Shown here piece after piece: positions 12,801 through 27,057 of a stretch of 64,000 bases of DNA (positions within the stretch are counted from its first letter, which is position 1; each line of letters begins with the position of its first letter). The position numbers and the translations under genes were made by a program. The DNA comes from Paramecium sonneborni (lineage: Eukaryota; Ciliophora; Oligohymenophorea; Peniculida; Parameciidae), in NCBI GenBank assembly GCA_905182985.1, contig CAJJDN010000038.1:266258-330257 (forward strand). Direction: 5' to 3'. The notes under the pieces are model-generated. The model did not search any database, was not told the origin of the DNA, and saw only the letters and a list, made by a program, of their open reading frames with translations.

Positions 12801-15800
12801 ATAATTAATCCTTTTATTTTATTGTTAATAATTATGAATCGAAAACTAATTCATCTTGCTATTAATTATTATCAATTTATTTAGAAACAACTAATTTTGG
12901 ATCCATTATATATTTACCTTGATCTTCAAATTGAATTTTTAAAAATACATAATCTTCACTATTAAGAATAGGAACTAGCAAAGATCGAACAAATTTCATA
13001 TCTTTATTCCCTTCTAATCTTCCTATATCTCTAATTAATGCTTCAATTATGAATTTTGCATGATATTTTTAGACCATGTAACTTATAAATTTTGAGGCCA
13101 ATTCTATTGTTTTATCATCCAATTATTTTAAAATTGTTTTACTTGTGGGTTCCTCTATCAATTGATTATAAAGAGGTAGAAGATATTTAAGAAGATGATC
13201 AGCTATCTATTTATTTGTTGATAGAGTATAAAAGAATTAGATAACATATTAAAGTTCAAATTTACCAAAAATTGAATCCAATTAATTTATAATCCAATCA
13301 ATACTTACTTTATTTCCTAAAGCCAGTGGTCCAAGAACTTCAAAGAAATATGGTTAAGTTTTACTTTTATCCAAAGTAAACTACAATATCTATTCAATTT
13401 CTTCAATTTATTAATATGGATGTGGAAGGTAAGTAATTGTTACAATCAATTTAATAAGCAAATGTCTCGCATGTTTGTTATGTAACAATTAAAATAATTC
13501 AATTAGATGAATAATATCATTTTTACTAATATTTAAACTTAGTTCTCTTTATTTCAATTTGCTATTTTATAATAAAAGTACATTACAATAGGATTCTATA
13601 AAATGTTGAGCTAATTTTTCATACCATAATAGATCCTATTATTAATGATTATTAATTTGCAGGGCCATAAGTTTTTCAAAAAGATGATTGTGTAATTTCA
13701 AGAATCTTTCATGAACATGTTCGCCTTCCAAAATAATTTAACTAAGCAATTTACTGTGTGATTATTCTGGATATTCCATTAACTTGACAACTAACCAATC
13801 TCCAACTTAATAATTATACTTAGCAATTGCCAAAATTAAGGGACTTAATTAAAATGAATAAGAATTAAGTGCATTCATAAACTTATTTATATTATTTTAA
13901 AGTTGCTCTAAAACAATAGAATCATTTGCTAACTGTTGCAAAGTCTTCTAATAATTTGGTTTACAAAATTTGGATAATATATCAATAGCAGTTTTTTCTT
14001 ATAAAGTATAAATGAAATCCACTTTTTATTTATTTGCAGCATAACCAAGAACTGAAATAAAACTGATACCCAAACACAACTTTTTAACAGCTCTAGAAAT
14101 ATCCAATTATTCTACATAGGGTTATCTCATTCTAAAACTTATAAATTTAATAGATTGACCTTAAGGTAATTGTTATTTACTCATAACTTATGAATTATAA
14201 CAAAAAACTTTAACTTAAAATTGTGAGTAATGTTCATCATTAATTAATTACATTTCTGAGATTGGATAGAGTTCTTCTAATGATTTTCCTACTTCTAATA
14301 AAATACTACTTGGTGTGCCTAGTTATTTATCAGCAAAATCAGCAGTGAATGTCTGAATTCCTAATCTGATATTTTTTATTTCGATTTCATTGTCAAATTA
14401 GAAAACCATTTAATATTCACTTCTCATTCCTTATGGAAGAGTAATAAGAGCTAATCTGCTCTTTGCTCCTTTCTTATGTAAAGGCCAATCTTAATTAGAA
14501 ATATTTTAACCTGGTAAATTGAAAATTTTCATTTTACTACCAAATTCTTCTTCTAAAAATTAAACCTATGTGATTTGTTTCTCTTTAATTATTTAATTTA
14601 TTAAGTAATGATAAATGTCTGATTAAAATTATTAAGCAACATCGTCTGAGATTAAATATTTATCAAATTATTATTGAATTACTTCCAAAATTTGAGTTGT
14701 ATATGTGTGTGCAGTATATGAAGTGATCTAATTATTCTCATATTAATTCACTATCACATCATCTATATAGTATTACTATTTGAATAATTGTTTTAACATA
14801 TATTATTTACATGGCAATAGTTCAAATAATTAATCTAATGAATCACTCATCTATTTAAGCAATTAACTTGAATATGAATGTAATGTATTTCCTGTGTAAG
14901 AATTTATACAATACCATTCAAATAAATGGTTTAAGTCTGGACTTTCATTTAATTGAATGAGTGTTTATTCACTTTACAAGAGCAAATAGATCATCGATTA
15001 ACAGAGTTCCAATTACTGAATTACTTGACTATCTGCATTTATTATACCATCTTTTCCTCCTAAGAAAGGTATATACATTCCAAGGTATTTTAGTAAGGTA
15101 TTCACATTATTCAAATAAATATGTTACACTTCTTATGAAAAAACTATGAATATATGGTTGATGTCATTTAATCCCAAATAGGGAAGTAAAGAATCAATTA
15201 TTTGAGAACATGTTTAATTTTATTGTACTTATTGTTAACCTAAATTTAAAGTGAATTAGAGTAATTCATTCATTAAAAGTTTTTATTTGCATCCTATGTA
15301 TGATTGAATAACTCTATTATATATTTATAATTCATTTTAGAGTTGAGGAGTTATCATCAATATAACTTTTAATACTTTATTCCAAATCAAATAATTCTCT
15401 GATTTCTCTAATAGAATTATTAATCTATTTATTGTGTCAGGATAACAAATTTAGATGTGTTATCTTTATAAGAAATCCTCAAAATCAGTTAATTATTTAT
15501 TGTTTCCTCTGATTTTTAATTTATTTACCTTTTTAACACTTCTTGTTAGAAAATCAAATAACAAAAGTAAATTATCAATTGTTAATTATTCAACGTTGTC
15601 CTTTATGTAGGATTAACAAAAGTAAATAATGTATTTTGATATATATATCAAACTGTCCTTCTCAATTTACAAAATGTTATTAGTTTAATCACTTAATGAA
15701 AGTGTAGCTGCCCAATCTGTAAATCTACTTTCTAATTATCTTGGTTAGATGAGCATGTCCAAAAGAGTTTTTAATTTCTCAGGTTATAATAATCCTTTTG

Positions 15801-18800
15801 TAAATAAATCACTAAAAATTTTGTGATTAAAAGAATTCTTAATTTGTAGAGCTGTACATTTTGATAGAGCATTTTATAACAAATTTAATCTAAACTTTTT
15901 ATCATTAACAAGAAATTCAAGAACTAATACTAATATTTTTTCATTATCAGGATTTCCTTCTTCTGTTTATTTTTATTAGGGCAATCTCTAGAGTTAAATT
16001 ACGAGAGCTTCATAGAGAATATCATCATTTAATTCAATTAATTTATTTAATGATTCTAATATTGGAATAGGTAACTAATGTAATAACTTTTTCTTTAGGG
16101 GATTTTGACTTGTTAATTATTCTAACATCAATTAATTCCATTCTTAATCAGGAATTTATTATTTTACTTTCTTTTGAATGAATTATAAAGCTAAATCAGT
16201 TATGCCTTTTAGATCTCCTAATGAAATGACAAGATGAATAAATTCTATAGCATCAGGTACTTTTCCAGATACAGCAATTAACATTCTCAATAGAAGGGTT
16301 GAAAATACAGTCAAGAAATTTGAATTGTTTTCATAATTTCTTGGAGGAGCAACTTTCAAAAATTCAAGTTGTGTTTATTCAATAAGAGTCTAAAGATGAC
16401 TGGTTTGCAATTTACATTTTTCTTTTAATTACATTTCTGATTATAATTTATAAATAGCTTATTCTAGATAATCAGCATTTCTTCTTAATGATTTGGTTGA
16501 CATTACAATATAATGATCAGTTAAATCAGTTTTTTTATAAACATTGTATGAATCCATGAGTATTGATTGATCTGATTAATAAACATAATAAACAGTGTCT
16601 CCTAATGATAAAGTAGTTTTATATCTAAAATCTTCAGTAATTTCTAAAGGACTCAATTCAGCATTTATAAGGGATCCATAAAATTCTGGTATAACTGTTA
16701 AATAATTTTATGGTATCTACAATTGAGCTGCTTGTTTTGAATAATAATTGTCACTTCCCAAAGTTAATTGTACCAATAATTTACGAGCTCTAACTCCATT
16801 TAGTGTAATATGTAAACAATTATAATTATGATAATTGGGACATTTATGAACATAATCAGTAAATTGTACAAATGTCCATTCATCATAAACTTAATCTAAG
16901 ACTAAATTATCTACCCAAACCTAGACTCTGAATTTAACAGAGTTAGAAGTTTATTGGAATCTCAAGGATAACTTCTCTATATCAAATTCTCCTAATAGAT
17001 TGACTTCAAATCTTCTTATTTATTATTTATTTGATAGTTGCATTATTAAAATTTAGGAAAGAGGATCTTTTTAACATATTAAAGATTTCTAGTTTTCATT
17101 TTAATCAATTAAGGGTTCATCAATTTCTTAGATTTAAATTTATCCCTAAGGTCCTCCAAATTTAGTTGAAAACAAGAACATATCTTTATGTTAAAGGTTT
17201 TTTAATTTTTACAAAGCAAATAATAAAGATTTCATTGCCATATCAGTAATTTCTTAAGTTTTAAATTTAGCTGTATAAGTAATTAATCCCAAAAAGTATT
17301 CTAAGCCACTTTCTATTAAGACTATTTTTTCAATTTTGTTTAATATCTATTATGCCACTTAAATTATGATGTCATGAAATTCATCATGTTATTAGAGTTG
17401 ACAGAAAAAGTCTGTTACTTATTCATTAACATCTTAAGATAGAACATTACCTAGGATAAATTTATATAGATTGATTAGTTCTAAGACTTTTTTTGATTCT
17501 TTTTTCATAAACAAATTAAGAACAGTCAAAGCACCTGGTTTTTTTTGATATACTTATTCAATTAGATTGTCTAATTAATTGATTTATAAGTTATTGTATT
17601 TTTTACCAGTAACTGTAATTTTTAATAATTGAAATTGTGAATCCTTATAAGGTTTAATAATAAAATCACCTGAAAATACAGTGTCAAATTCAATTATACC
17701 ATTGCTAGGATATCCATTGATACCTTGATATTTACATTAGACTGTTAATTTATCAGGTAGATCAATTCTTTTTCTTAATTCATTTAATAATTGACATTCA
17801 GATATTGTTCCAATATTTGAGTATTCATTTTAAATTTTGGGAATTTCTTTACCATAAGCAACAAAGCCTTTGATTTCAATAGAGTTGGTTAAAAAATGAG
17901 CTGTGTGATTATGAGGTGTTTTTCTGAAATTAGTTGGTTTAAGCATAATATATTTACAAGGTCTTATAACTTCTAATTAACATAGAACTTCTTTAGAATC
18001 AGCTTCAAATTCAAAGTATCCTACTGGTTCATTTGCATATAAGCTTTAATGATTTAATTTCCATGATTCATATTATTATTTATCAAAATTATCAAATTCT
18101 GTTGTATCAAATAATTCATGTTCTTCTTTTGAAATAAAGATTAATCCAGCTCCAATTGGAAATCCTTTAAAAACATTTGTAATTTCACTTTTAATAATAA
18201 CATGATCTACAAGCATGACTTCATCAAATTGGCTTCTAAAAATGAATTAAGTTTTTGGATAGTTACTAGAAAATGGTTTATTATTATCATAAAGCATTTA
18301 AGTGACAAATGTTTAATCATTAAAGGATGCCCCTCTGAATGAATGTACAGTAAGAGCCAACTTTTATGGATCACTGACAGTTAAAGGACTATTCATTAAT
18401 AAAATTTGTTTTGGTTCTTCAATTGGACCTTCAAAAACAGCTTTGATGTGTATATGAATGAATTTATCTTCAATGTAGAATTTTTACATATGAATATCAT
18501 CAATAACAGTTTAGAATATTTAAACTTCTTCACTTTAAATGATATTATTCTCTAAAATTTCTGAATTATCTTCAATATGTTTGATTTGATTGTTGCTCTC
18601 ATAACAAATGATATTATCTTTTATGTGAGCATTTTGTATTGGTTCTTAGATTTCGGAGACATTTAAACGAGAGTCAATAACAAAATTTTTAATGAAACCA
18701 TTGACTAAACATTTAGTTTTTGAAATGATTAAATTATAATTGTATCCAACTGAAATTAATTTGATAAATTCAATCTAAGAATTTTGAGAGATCTCATAAA

Positions 18801-21029
18801 TACTAAATACTTAATCACCAAGCAAAAATATGTATAGTCTATTATTCCAGATAGCAGTATCAATAGATTTAATATCATGTTATACTTAAATAGCTTTATG
18901 ATTAGCTTTAATCATTTCTAATTTCTTCGAATGTTTACTATACAAAGGAGCTAAAGTTTCAACAATTTATCTGCTAGTATCTGATTGTAATAATAATGCA
19001 TAATCTTTATTTTTACTCCAGCAATTGGTTAAAACACAATAATATCCATCATCATTGATAAAAAATTGATCTAAGTAATTTGAACTGTATGAAATGAATT
19101 TAATAGAAAGTACATTTTTATTATGAACACTAGCTACTAAAATAGGGAACACAGTATTATTGCTATTCCAATGAATAACTGTAACATAATCAATATTACC
19201 TTCTGTAATTTTATCTTTTAAATCTGGATTGATTTCTTCATTTTCTTCTACTTCTACTTATTCTTATTAAATTTACAATTATTATTTTATAACAAATTAT
19301 TCTACCTGTTCTTCTGGTTTTTGTGCTTCACAAGCTTCACAAGTTTAATTAGTTTCTTTATTTAATAAAGTACAAACTGTACATTGCCATTCTCCACTTG
19401 TGCTACTTACAATATCAAGTGCATTATCAAAATTATTATTAGTTTAAATAAGAGCTTCCTTACAAGTTGATTCTTCAAAGCCCATTCCCATTAATTTCTC
19501 AAGTAATGCTTAATCATATAATGGTAATTATTCAGTTTCTCCAGTTATATAACTTTCCAATATTTTATATATATGACTTGGTGTCTCTTCAGATTAAACT
19601 TCAATTTTCTTCTTATTTTTTTAATAAGGTCCCAATTATCTCAAATCTATATCAATTACTTTAAAAAGTTCAGCTTCTCCATTATAAATAGTAATTTAAT
19701 CTTGATTTTTAAGAGAGAAATAACGATCACTTTTACATGGAATTCTTTAACCTGATGCTACAATTTCACTTCTTAATATTAATTTAGAATATCTAGTTCC
19801 ATTTTTATTGATTTCATCATCACAATAGGCATACTTCACTCCACAACCTGGTTATAAATATAATCCATATTCAACAACATTAAATGGGTTTTGTGTTGCA
19901 GGATGGTCAGTGAATGTTTATAATCTCATTTTTGCAGAATCAATTGTTGTAACATCTTCAAATTGTTCAATTAATTAAATGATTATTCTCTCAGCTATCT
20001 TGCATTACTCTATAGAATATTTATATTGATATTCATCTTTCTTTTCTTCTTAAATAATGTCCTCATTATTTGGTAGCATTTACGTAATGTCTTCTAATAA
20101 TTAATCCTTCTCCTATTCTTTTGGTTTACATTCAAATCTCTCCTTTAATTTTCGCACATAATGCTTTAAATACTATCTTAATCTTTTAAGTTTCTTTGAT
20201 GCTTATTCATCCAATATCAAATATACCATCTCATCGTCTTAATGATAATTGCAAATGACCAAATTCATCTTTATGAGTACATCTAATTCAGCCTTTAGAA
20301 TTTATTATCCAATCAAAGGGCAATTTCGAACAGACACTAATCTATCTTCCTATTAATGAATTTCATTTCTAACTATATCATATTAGGAATACTTATTTAT
20401 CAAAAATTAAGGATTTCGATGCTATACTTCCTAAGTCTCAAGCTTAACTTATTCTATATTCTCTACTACACTTAAATCCTCATACTTCATTGTCAAATGC
20501 ACCGAATTCCCATATTGTGATAACCTAACACAAGGGTACCATGGACATTAAACAAGACTCCCCTTTTGTAACCCTTTGTTTGTACTCAGATTGCCATTCA
20601 AGTAAAATTATAGTGATTGCTCGTTGAAATTAAGAAGCACACCCACCACTCTCTAAGTTGTCGTTTTAAATTCGAATAGGTGTCCCTCAAAATTCTCACT
20701 TGGAGATGACTATTTGGATATGCCAATCTGCAATTAGGACTACGCCTTACTTTCACTCCATCTGTATTAAAAGGGCATACGATTTCCCAATAATGAACGC
20801 CTTCGCTGAAACATATATTCGCTATTGCTAAACCACTCGAGTCTTTTGTCGGATTAAGTTGCTATATTGTTGTGCCTTATAACGATGCCACTATGTGTGG
20901 TGTTAATTATGAAAAGAACATTAATTAAATAATTACCTCTGATACATTCTGAACAGGTATTTAGATTAATGTACAAGAATCATATACACTTATCAATTAT
21001 TTTAACTATTTCAATACCAAATCGGACAT
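6866..21029 (-). CDS. giant BIRC6-like E2 fused in frame to an E1 ubiquitin-activating enzyme
   Basis: A 14.2-kb gene for roughly 4,600-4,700 residues. Domains in order: SPRY-like ([20 protein letters not shown], near 20,450-20,900); UBA ([12 protein letters not shown], near 19,490); RanBP2-type zinc finger (WQCTVCTL...CEAC, near 19,340); a long helical and beta-rich scaffold; a BIRC6-type UBC fold with active-site Cys in [11 protein letters not shown] (codon 10,480-10,482) and YFNEPGFE after it; then, after about 100 residues of Lys-rich linker, a full E1. The E1 shows [49 protein letters not shown], catalytic Cys in PYCTLKMFP (8,200-8,202), [10 protein letters not shown] and a ubiquitin-fold domain ending PQVRLVLK. 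The segments I read, including the whole UBC-to-E1 junction, have no in-frame TGA. Introns include a 23-nt one after the SPRY start and a 27-nt one before the last 29 codons. A separate E1 start at an in-frame ATG near 9,914 is the main alternative. Confidence 0.85.
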
Positions 21030-21203
21030 TATTGTTGTCTATTAATTTAGATATCGTTAAAAAGAAGACATTTATTTTAATATTCATTTTAAAATACAGC
21101 AATTCTATTTATTAAATTACACCTTATGTATATTTTTATAAAATGCTTCTATTTTAGTACTGTGATCTAACCATCATTCATTAAATTAAATAATTTTTTA
21201 AAT
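21030..21203. promoter_or_regulatory. bidirectional promoter region
   Basis: A 174-bp A/T-rich spacer between the divergent start codons of the giant E2-E1 gene and the SR-protein gene. No specific motif could be assigned. Confidence 0.4.
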
Positions 21204-21762
21204 ATGTCATCGGATTCACCATCGCATAAAAAAGAGGAGGCCAATCGAATCTATGTGACAGGATACTCTGCAAAAGAATCAGAAATGGAAATAAAGAGCG
21301 AATTTGCTAGACATGGAGAAATTCAAGAGTTTTCTTGGAAGGGGCGATTTTGTTTCATCGTAAGACATGGACCGTTTGGCATTTAGGGTACAGGCTTATG
21401 CCAAGCCTGAAGACGCATCTAATGCTGTTAGATTAATGAACATGCAAGACTTCAATGGAAGAAATCTAATTGTCGAGTTAGCAAGAGCAAAGAAAAAAGA
21501 TGGTGCATGCTATTAATGTGGAAAATAGGGGCATTTGTAATAATAAATATGATTTTGTTTAGTGCCCGAAATTGTCGTCTCAATCGACGTTCCTACTCTG
21601 ACTCCAGGTATAAGAACATGTGACATTAGGCGCCATTCAAAAAAGAAAAAAAAACATCCAAAGCATCGATCTTCTAGCTCTTCCTCCAGTAGTGAAAAGA
21701 AAAAGTCGAAGAAAAAAAGGAGAAAGAGTTCCTCGAGTTCTCATTCACGATCTAGTGATTGA
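21204..21762 (+). CDS. SR-type splicing factor: RRM, CCHC zinc knuckle, RS tail
   Basis: 158 residues after removing introns of 34, 26 and 22 nt. An N-terminal RRM (RIYVTGYS as RNP2; KGRFCFIAYA as RNP1, split by intron 1) is followed by a zinc knuckle (CYQCGKQGHFARNC, completed only by splicing intron 2) and a Lys/Ser/Arg tail with an eight-serine run. The order RRM - CCHC - RS is that of SRSF7/9G8-like proteins, nuclear factors that bind pre-mRNA and promote splice-site choice and export. The protein is shorter than animal SRSF7 (about 240 aa). It is convergent with the next minus-strand gene (173 bp). Confidence 0.88.
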
Positions 21763-21934
21763 TATTAAATATTCAAATATATTAATAGTAAATTATAATA
21801 TTAATCTCATTCCTAAAATTTTTGATTTGTGATATGGGATAAAATTGTAGTCATTGTTCTATCCTCATTTCCTCCTTTCAAATCTTTTTTAAATGTAGGC
21901 ATCTTGGATAGATTTCTTTGTATGTTCTGTTGGT

Positions 21935-24279
21935 TCACATCACTATCCCTTATGAACATTCTTTTATCCACTCAAATTATTAAAATTAAAACTTACAGTC
22001 AATCACTCCAAAACATTTCTCGTTTTGCATAAGCAAATTGCTTTAGATCATAAAAGTCTCTAAAACTTTGTGTCCAAAAGTAATAAAAATTCGAACAGAT
22101 TCCTCTGCACAAAAATTATTAATCTTTTAAGCTATTACATCACTCTCTTATCTGACAAAAGTCTTAATCTCTGTTTACATTACTCTTGTTTTTAAGAACA
22201 TCTCATTTAAATTAACTGTTTTAAAGCTTGATGCTTTTGCAGCACTACTGACTCCATTTTCTTTGCATTAAGGTGATAAGGGTTCTTGACAAAGTAGAGT
22301 ACGTTTTGGCTTTTGATTATTGATGAAGAACTAGAAGCAATTATCAGGTAAAAAAGGATCCAAAGATTAAACATGAACAGAAAAGTTCCATAACATAGTT
22401 TACTAATTAATTCTATTAATTTCTAATTTTGATTTCATAACATTATGTTATCGATTTTTTGAATCTATTTTTGTTCCATCTTAAAATAAATAAATAAATT
22501 ACCTGGACAAACAAGTGCGAAATCTAATTAAAAGTTATTTTTATTAGGAACATAAATTAGAATATGATATTGGTTAATGAGACTGTAATAATCTGGAATC
22601 ATTGGAATATTGAGTAATTATCCTGTAGAATTAGCAAGCACATCAAAATCATAGGATACTTGCAAAAAACCTTTTCTTTATGCATGAACTCTCACTTGCT
22701 TAAACATCAATCCTGGACAACTATATAATCCTTATTCATTAGTGATTCCTACAATCGATTCTTAATCTGTTTAATCAGATTAAAATAATTCAAGTCTGCA
22801 ATTTTCAATGTCTTTGTGTTATCCACTTCTTAACAGAATATTATAAGCTCTAAATTATAATGTAGTTTCAACACAACTAACTAAATCAAATTCAATTTTC
22901 ACATCAGTGTTCCCTTATAAAAAAATAGTCTTTTTTTAAGAGAAACAATCTTTTTTATTAACATCAATCAGATATTCTTATTTTTCTCTTCCATAAAATA
23001 TAAAAGCTTATTCATTGATGTCATAATTCAAAGTTTCAGTAATATTTTTAGTTACATTAACTGTAGCATCTTCTGGAGCTCTAACAATGCATTTAATCAC
23101 ATCATTCCTCTCCACTCTAGTTGAAACATATACTGTGTCTGTATTATCATCAAGAAGATCATCAACATTTAATTGAGTTTTCGTTGTTTGAATACAATTT
23201 CCTGTAATTTCTATTTCATATGCATTAACTTATTAAACTAAATCAATAAATTTGGCTTCATCGAAACAACTAATTGGAACTGTCTAACTGAACAATTTTA
23301 CAGTGAACTTTTTCTCAGGTGATTAAACTCTCTATTTTTAGCCTGATAGATCAATTTAAGAAATATTAGTCTATGTCATCCATGCCTATGATTTAGTAGG
23401 CGAAAAATAAACTCTTACTGATTTTTCTATATCTCTTATATTTTCTGTACTCTTATATATATCTAGTTTAGAAGCACTTTTTTAAGCACTTCCTTATTAA
23501 CAAAATGAAGTTCTTATTACAATTTATTTTGTTGGAGTTTATGCTGACTATAAAGTTGGAGCCTCTCTTTAACGGACTGTCACTTATAGTCCCTCTAGAA
23601 TGTTTCTTTATATTCCATCCTCACAAACAGGAATGACATTCTTGATTGGACAATCAACATTGACTGTTAAATTAAATTTTCTTAGATGAAGCCATATCAA
23701 ATCAGCTATTAATTTAGGAGTGATTTGCTCTTTTGAAAATTACCTAGAATACAATACTACTGAATGCACTTCAGATTGATAGAGTTAGATTTATAAATAA
23801 TGATTTGGATGACTAATTTATTGTCGAAATACTTTTATAAAGGGATACCTACCAAATATACAATTTCATTTTACTTTCTATTTATTGTTTGCTTTATCTC
23901 ATCTAATAAGTCTTAAAATGCTTCTTTTGTTTCCTCTACACATGTACTCTTATATTTTGGATTATAACAACTCTATATCGAAACTGCTATCTGTTATGGT
24001 TTTTGTTAATCAAACTCAGAAAAATTTACAAAAGATGCCTTATCTTGAATACTGGTTATCATATTTCGTAAAAATTCCTTGTATTATAAAGTAATTTTAG
24101 TTGTCATTGCTGGCACCATTGTGTCATTAAAAAAACTAAATCTCTACTAATAAGGTACCTCACTTTGGATTTGAACTTAAATCTATTTGGAGACTGCTAA
24201 GAATTTATACTGCTGGTTGTTTAGAACATAATTTTATAATTGATCGTTAAAAAATTAAAAGAGGTTTTTCATTGCTCAT
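21935..24279 (-). CDS. large hypothetical protein
   Basis: I do not recognise this gene. It is a long frame (about 740 residues) open in the ciliate code after removing several 20-25-nt introns. It has no clear signal peptide from the chosen ATG (MSNEKPLL), scattered cysteines (for example CPIKNVIPVC) and beta-rich segments with many Val/Thr alternations, which suggests repeated beta-sandwich modules. No membrane helix was evident. The C-terminal exon (about 22,000-22,480) is Gln/Lys-rich and ends at a single TGA. The start is the least certain part; an exon further upstream is possible. Confidence 0.55.
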
Positions 24280-24517
24280 CTTTGAGTTTAACAAAAAATC
24301 TACTTTAGATTCCAATCATACCATATTATAATCAATAATCATTTATCTGCATATTTATTTGCTCAAAGAATCTCAAAAATAATTATTCTTACATATGTGA
24401 TTAATTTCTATATCTTTAATTGACAATGCTTATCTAAATTTATACTTGAAAAAATCAAAAAATATTTAAACATCTAATATTTAAATCAATAAATTATTAA
24501 AATTTTTAATATTTATT

Positions 24518-26639
24518 TCACTCTTATAATTAATTTTATATTTCTAATTCTTTTTATCGTTTCTCGCTTTCTAATTAATAGCTTTAAACTTCTATGCTCC
24601 ATGCTGAATCCTTTCCTCCAGAATTTTATTTATCTTAACTATCTATTTCATCTGGAACTTAATTCTAAGGTTATTTTTATTAATTGCTCTCATATTAACT
24701 CTAAACCAAACGAAATAAACTCGAATTTTATTTAGTAAAACTTAATAATTTTTAATTCAAAGTAGAATTTTGATTTAAATTCTCATTAATTCTTTGAAAA
24801 GTTCGAACTAATCCTTCCGCATTCGAAGCTCCTAATTATGCTTTAAAAAAACGAGCTACTTTTGCTAAACGAACATTTATTGGTACTATATTATAGTATA
24901 TAATAACATTACTTTCTGAACTAGCAACAAAAGTTAAATCTAATCTTTTATCTTTTTCAGATACTTATGAATTAGATAATATTTTTTTCTGTTATTGTTA
25001 TTAATTTGTTAATATATCAAATAAGTCCTTTTAGTTTGCCATACCATCCTAAAACACAGGAGAGCAAAATGTATTAAATAAAATTAATTAATCATCGTCA
25101 AAAAAAAATAATTTTAGACAGTCAATCTCATAGAGTTTTTTCAAAATATTAGTTAGATCTAAATCATATTAAATTTTTGATTTAGCTATCTAAGAGATGA
25201 TAATTTCTTTTTCAGTCTTAAAATAATTTTTACCTTATATAGACTTAAACAATCTGTAAATTAAATATTTTATGTATTAGATGAAAGAATAGGATATTTC
25301 AAAATTTAATATCTAATTTATGATATTTCAATTTTAATACTTGTTATAATTACCCTGTTTTGACAGGAGTGGTAGATGTTTTTTGTTAAAATACAGTACC
25401 CGATTATTCTGACTGGTAAATAGAAGATTATCTTTTTTTTTTGACACTTTCTAAGTCAAATTTAAATACAGAGTTCATGAGAACAGCAAAAGTTTTATGC
25501 TAATTATAACTATGATAAAAGATCTTTAAAAAACTCATTATCGCCACTGCAAGAGCGGTAGCTTCAGATAATGAAGAGCTAAAAATAGTAAAGAGGTCTG
25601 ATTAAGCTATAAAATAATATTAATTGTCAAGTGATGATCTAATATAAAATGAGCATAAAGAAGATCCTTCTGCAAAATCTGTTGGTTCTAATCTCCTTTC
25701 CTACTTTTGAAAAGCAGTAGTTTAAAATAGTTTTTCTTCTTATTTAACATTCATTAAGTCATAAAAAATTGAATTACTTTCTTAAAATTGATAAATAAAA
25801 TACTTAAGTCCATAGAAAAAGGCATAATAAAAATATCTTCATTGTTTGATATTCCAAGTACTAATTTCCAAAAAATATTTGTTGGGTAAGCTTAAATTGG
25901 AGAAGAAAGATTAAATTACTGTCTAAGTCTTGATCCTTTTAAAAATAAATCTATATTGATTCTAAATTAATGAATAAAATTAATACCCGCTTTTAATAAA
26001 TGTTTAGATCTCATCTAAAGGCTTGCAAATGTTATTTGTAATATTTTTACATACTTTAATTTATATTTTTAAGTAAGAAAAGTAAGAATCAAAATATTAT
26101 CCTATGAGTTCATATTTCCCATCTGCACAATAAAGATTTTGTTTTTAGGAATTTGAAATTGTTATTACATCAAAATTAAATTTTTCAACAGTGGTAGTTT
26201 CACACTTTTTCAATAGCAAATTGCTTGAGTTTCTTTCGAATCCTATTTGTGAGGCATCCCTCTTTTATTCTACGTATAAAACATCTATAGAGATATATCT
26301 ATTATTTATTTTATATACTATTCAATTTCTGATATGTTTTCAAAAATGTTTCCATTATAATCAGAAACCTCAAATGCAAATATTGTGTTGTTGCTATTTA
26401 TATATGTTTAATTTATAATTGTACTCTGAGTACCTACATAAATAGTTTCTTAATCTGATAGTGCTTTTTAAATGACTCCAATCATATAAAATATACTAAA
26501 AATTCCAACTAATATTGTAAGTACACCACCTTTGATTAAAAAATGTTTTACCAATAACTGTTAAAGATTTTTGTCTTTGATTGACATTAAATTCATAAGG
26601 AGTTACAAGCATATCAGCTCTCTTTAATAAATTTCTCAT
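24518..26639 (-). CDS. two-TM membrane protein, copy 1 of a local paralog pair
   Basis: Begins MRNLLKRADMLVTPYEF, followed after a short intron by a hydrophobic helix (about residues 38-58, GVLTILVGIFSIFYMIGV), a long ectodomain-like stretch with several cysteines, a second hydrophobic segment (ATALAVAIMSFLKIFY, near 25,540) and a Gln-rich, coiled-coil C-terminal tail. Several introns are needed; not all were resolved. It is a clear paralog of the gene at 31,405-33,566: start region, the HKTF..LMNSVFKFDL motif after TM2 and the LARFFKAQLGA-like tail match. The architecture (two TMs, large Cys-containing loop) superficially resembles P2X or ERGIC-type proteins, but no diagnostic motif was found. 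Function unknown. Confidence 0.7.
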
Positions 26640-27057
26640 ATAATAATTATTATTCCTCAAATACTATGGTCAGGTTCTCAGGAATTTATTATTAATGAGA
26701 AATATTTTTTGAAATCATTATGTAAAATGACGAAACATTTAGAAATTCTTAATAAATCATAAAACATTCTCAAGGATAAAAATTATAGTAATTAATAGTT
26801 TATGTTAAAAAAAACTAAATTAGGAGCAGAAAAAAAGCTTTAATTAAAATTAAATTAGTGTAATTTTTAATTGTTTTTTATATGTAATAAATTGTAAATT
26901 GAATTTGGAATATAATATATTTTTGTATTAGAAATTTTATTACAGACAAAAGATATTATTTCGAAAGTAAATAGTTTAGAGAATAGGGAATGAAATATAA
27001 ATATTTTAAATGTTTTAGCATATATAATAAATGAATTTATAAATATTTGTACTAATA
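26640..27057. other. intergenic region
   Basis: About 0.4 kb of A/T-rich sequence upstream of the two-TM gene and downstream of the WD40 gene. A short minus-strand frame at 26,867-27,061 is hydrophobic and low-complexity and overlaps the WD40 stop; I do not support it as a gene. Confidence 0.4.

Noticed and set aside
18967..19152. Stand-alone short minus-strand gene
   Set aside because: An internal piece of the giant E2-E1 gene bounded by TAA/TAG codons that encode Gln.
23885..24094. Plus-strand hydrophobic frame
   Set aside because: Antisense shadow of the minus-strand hypothetical gene.
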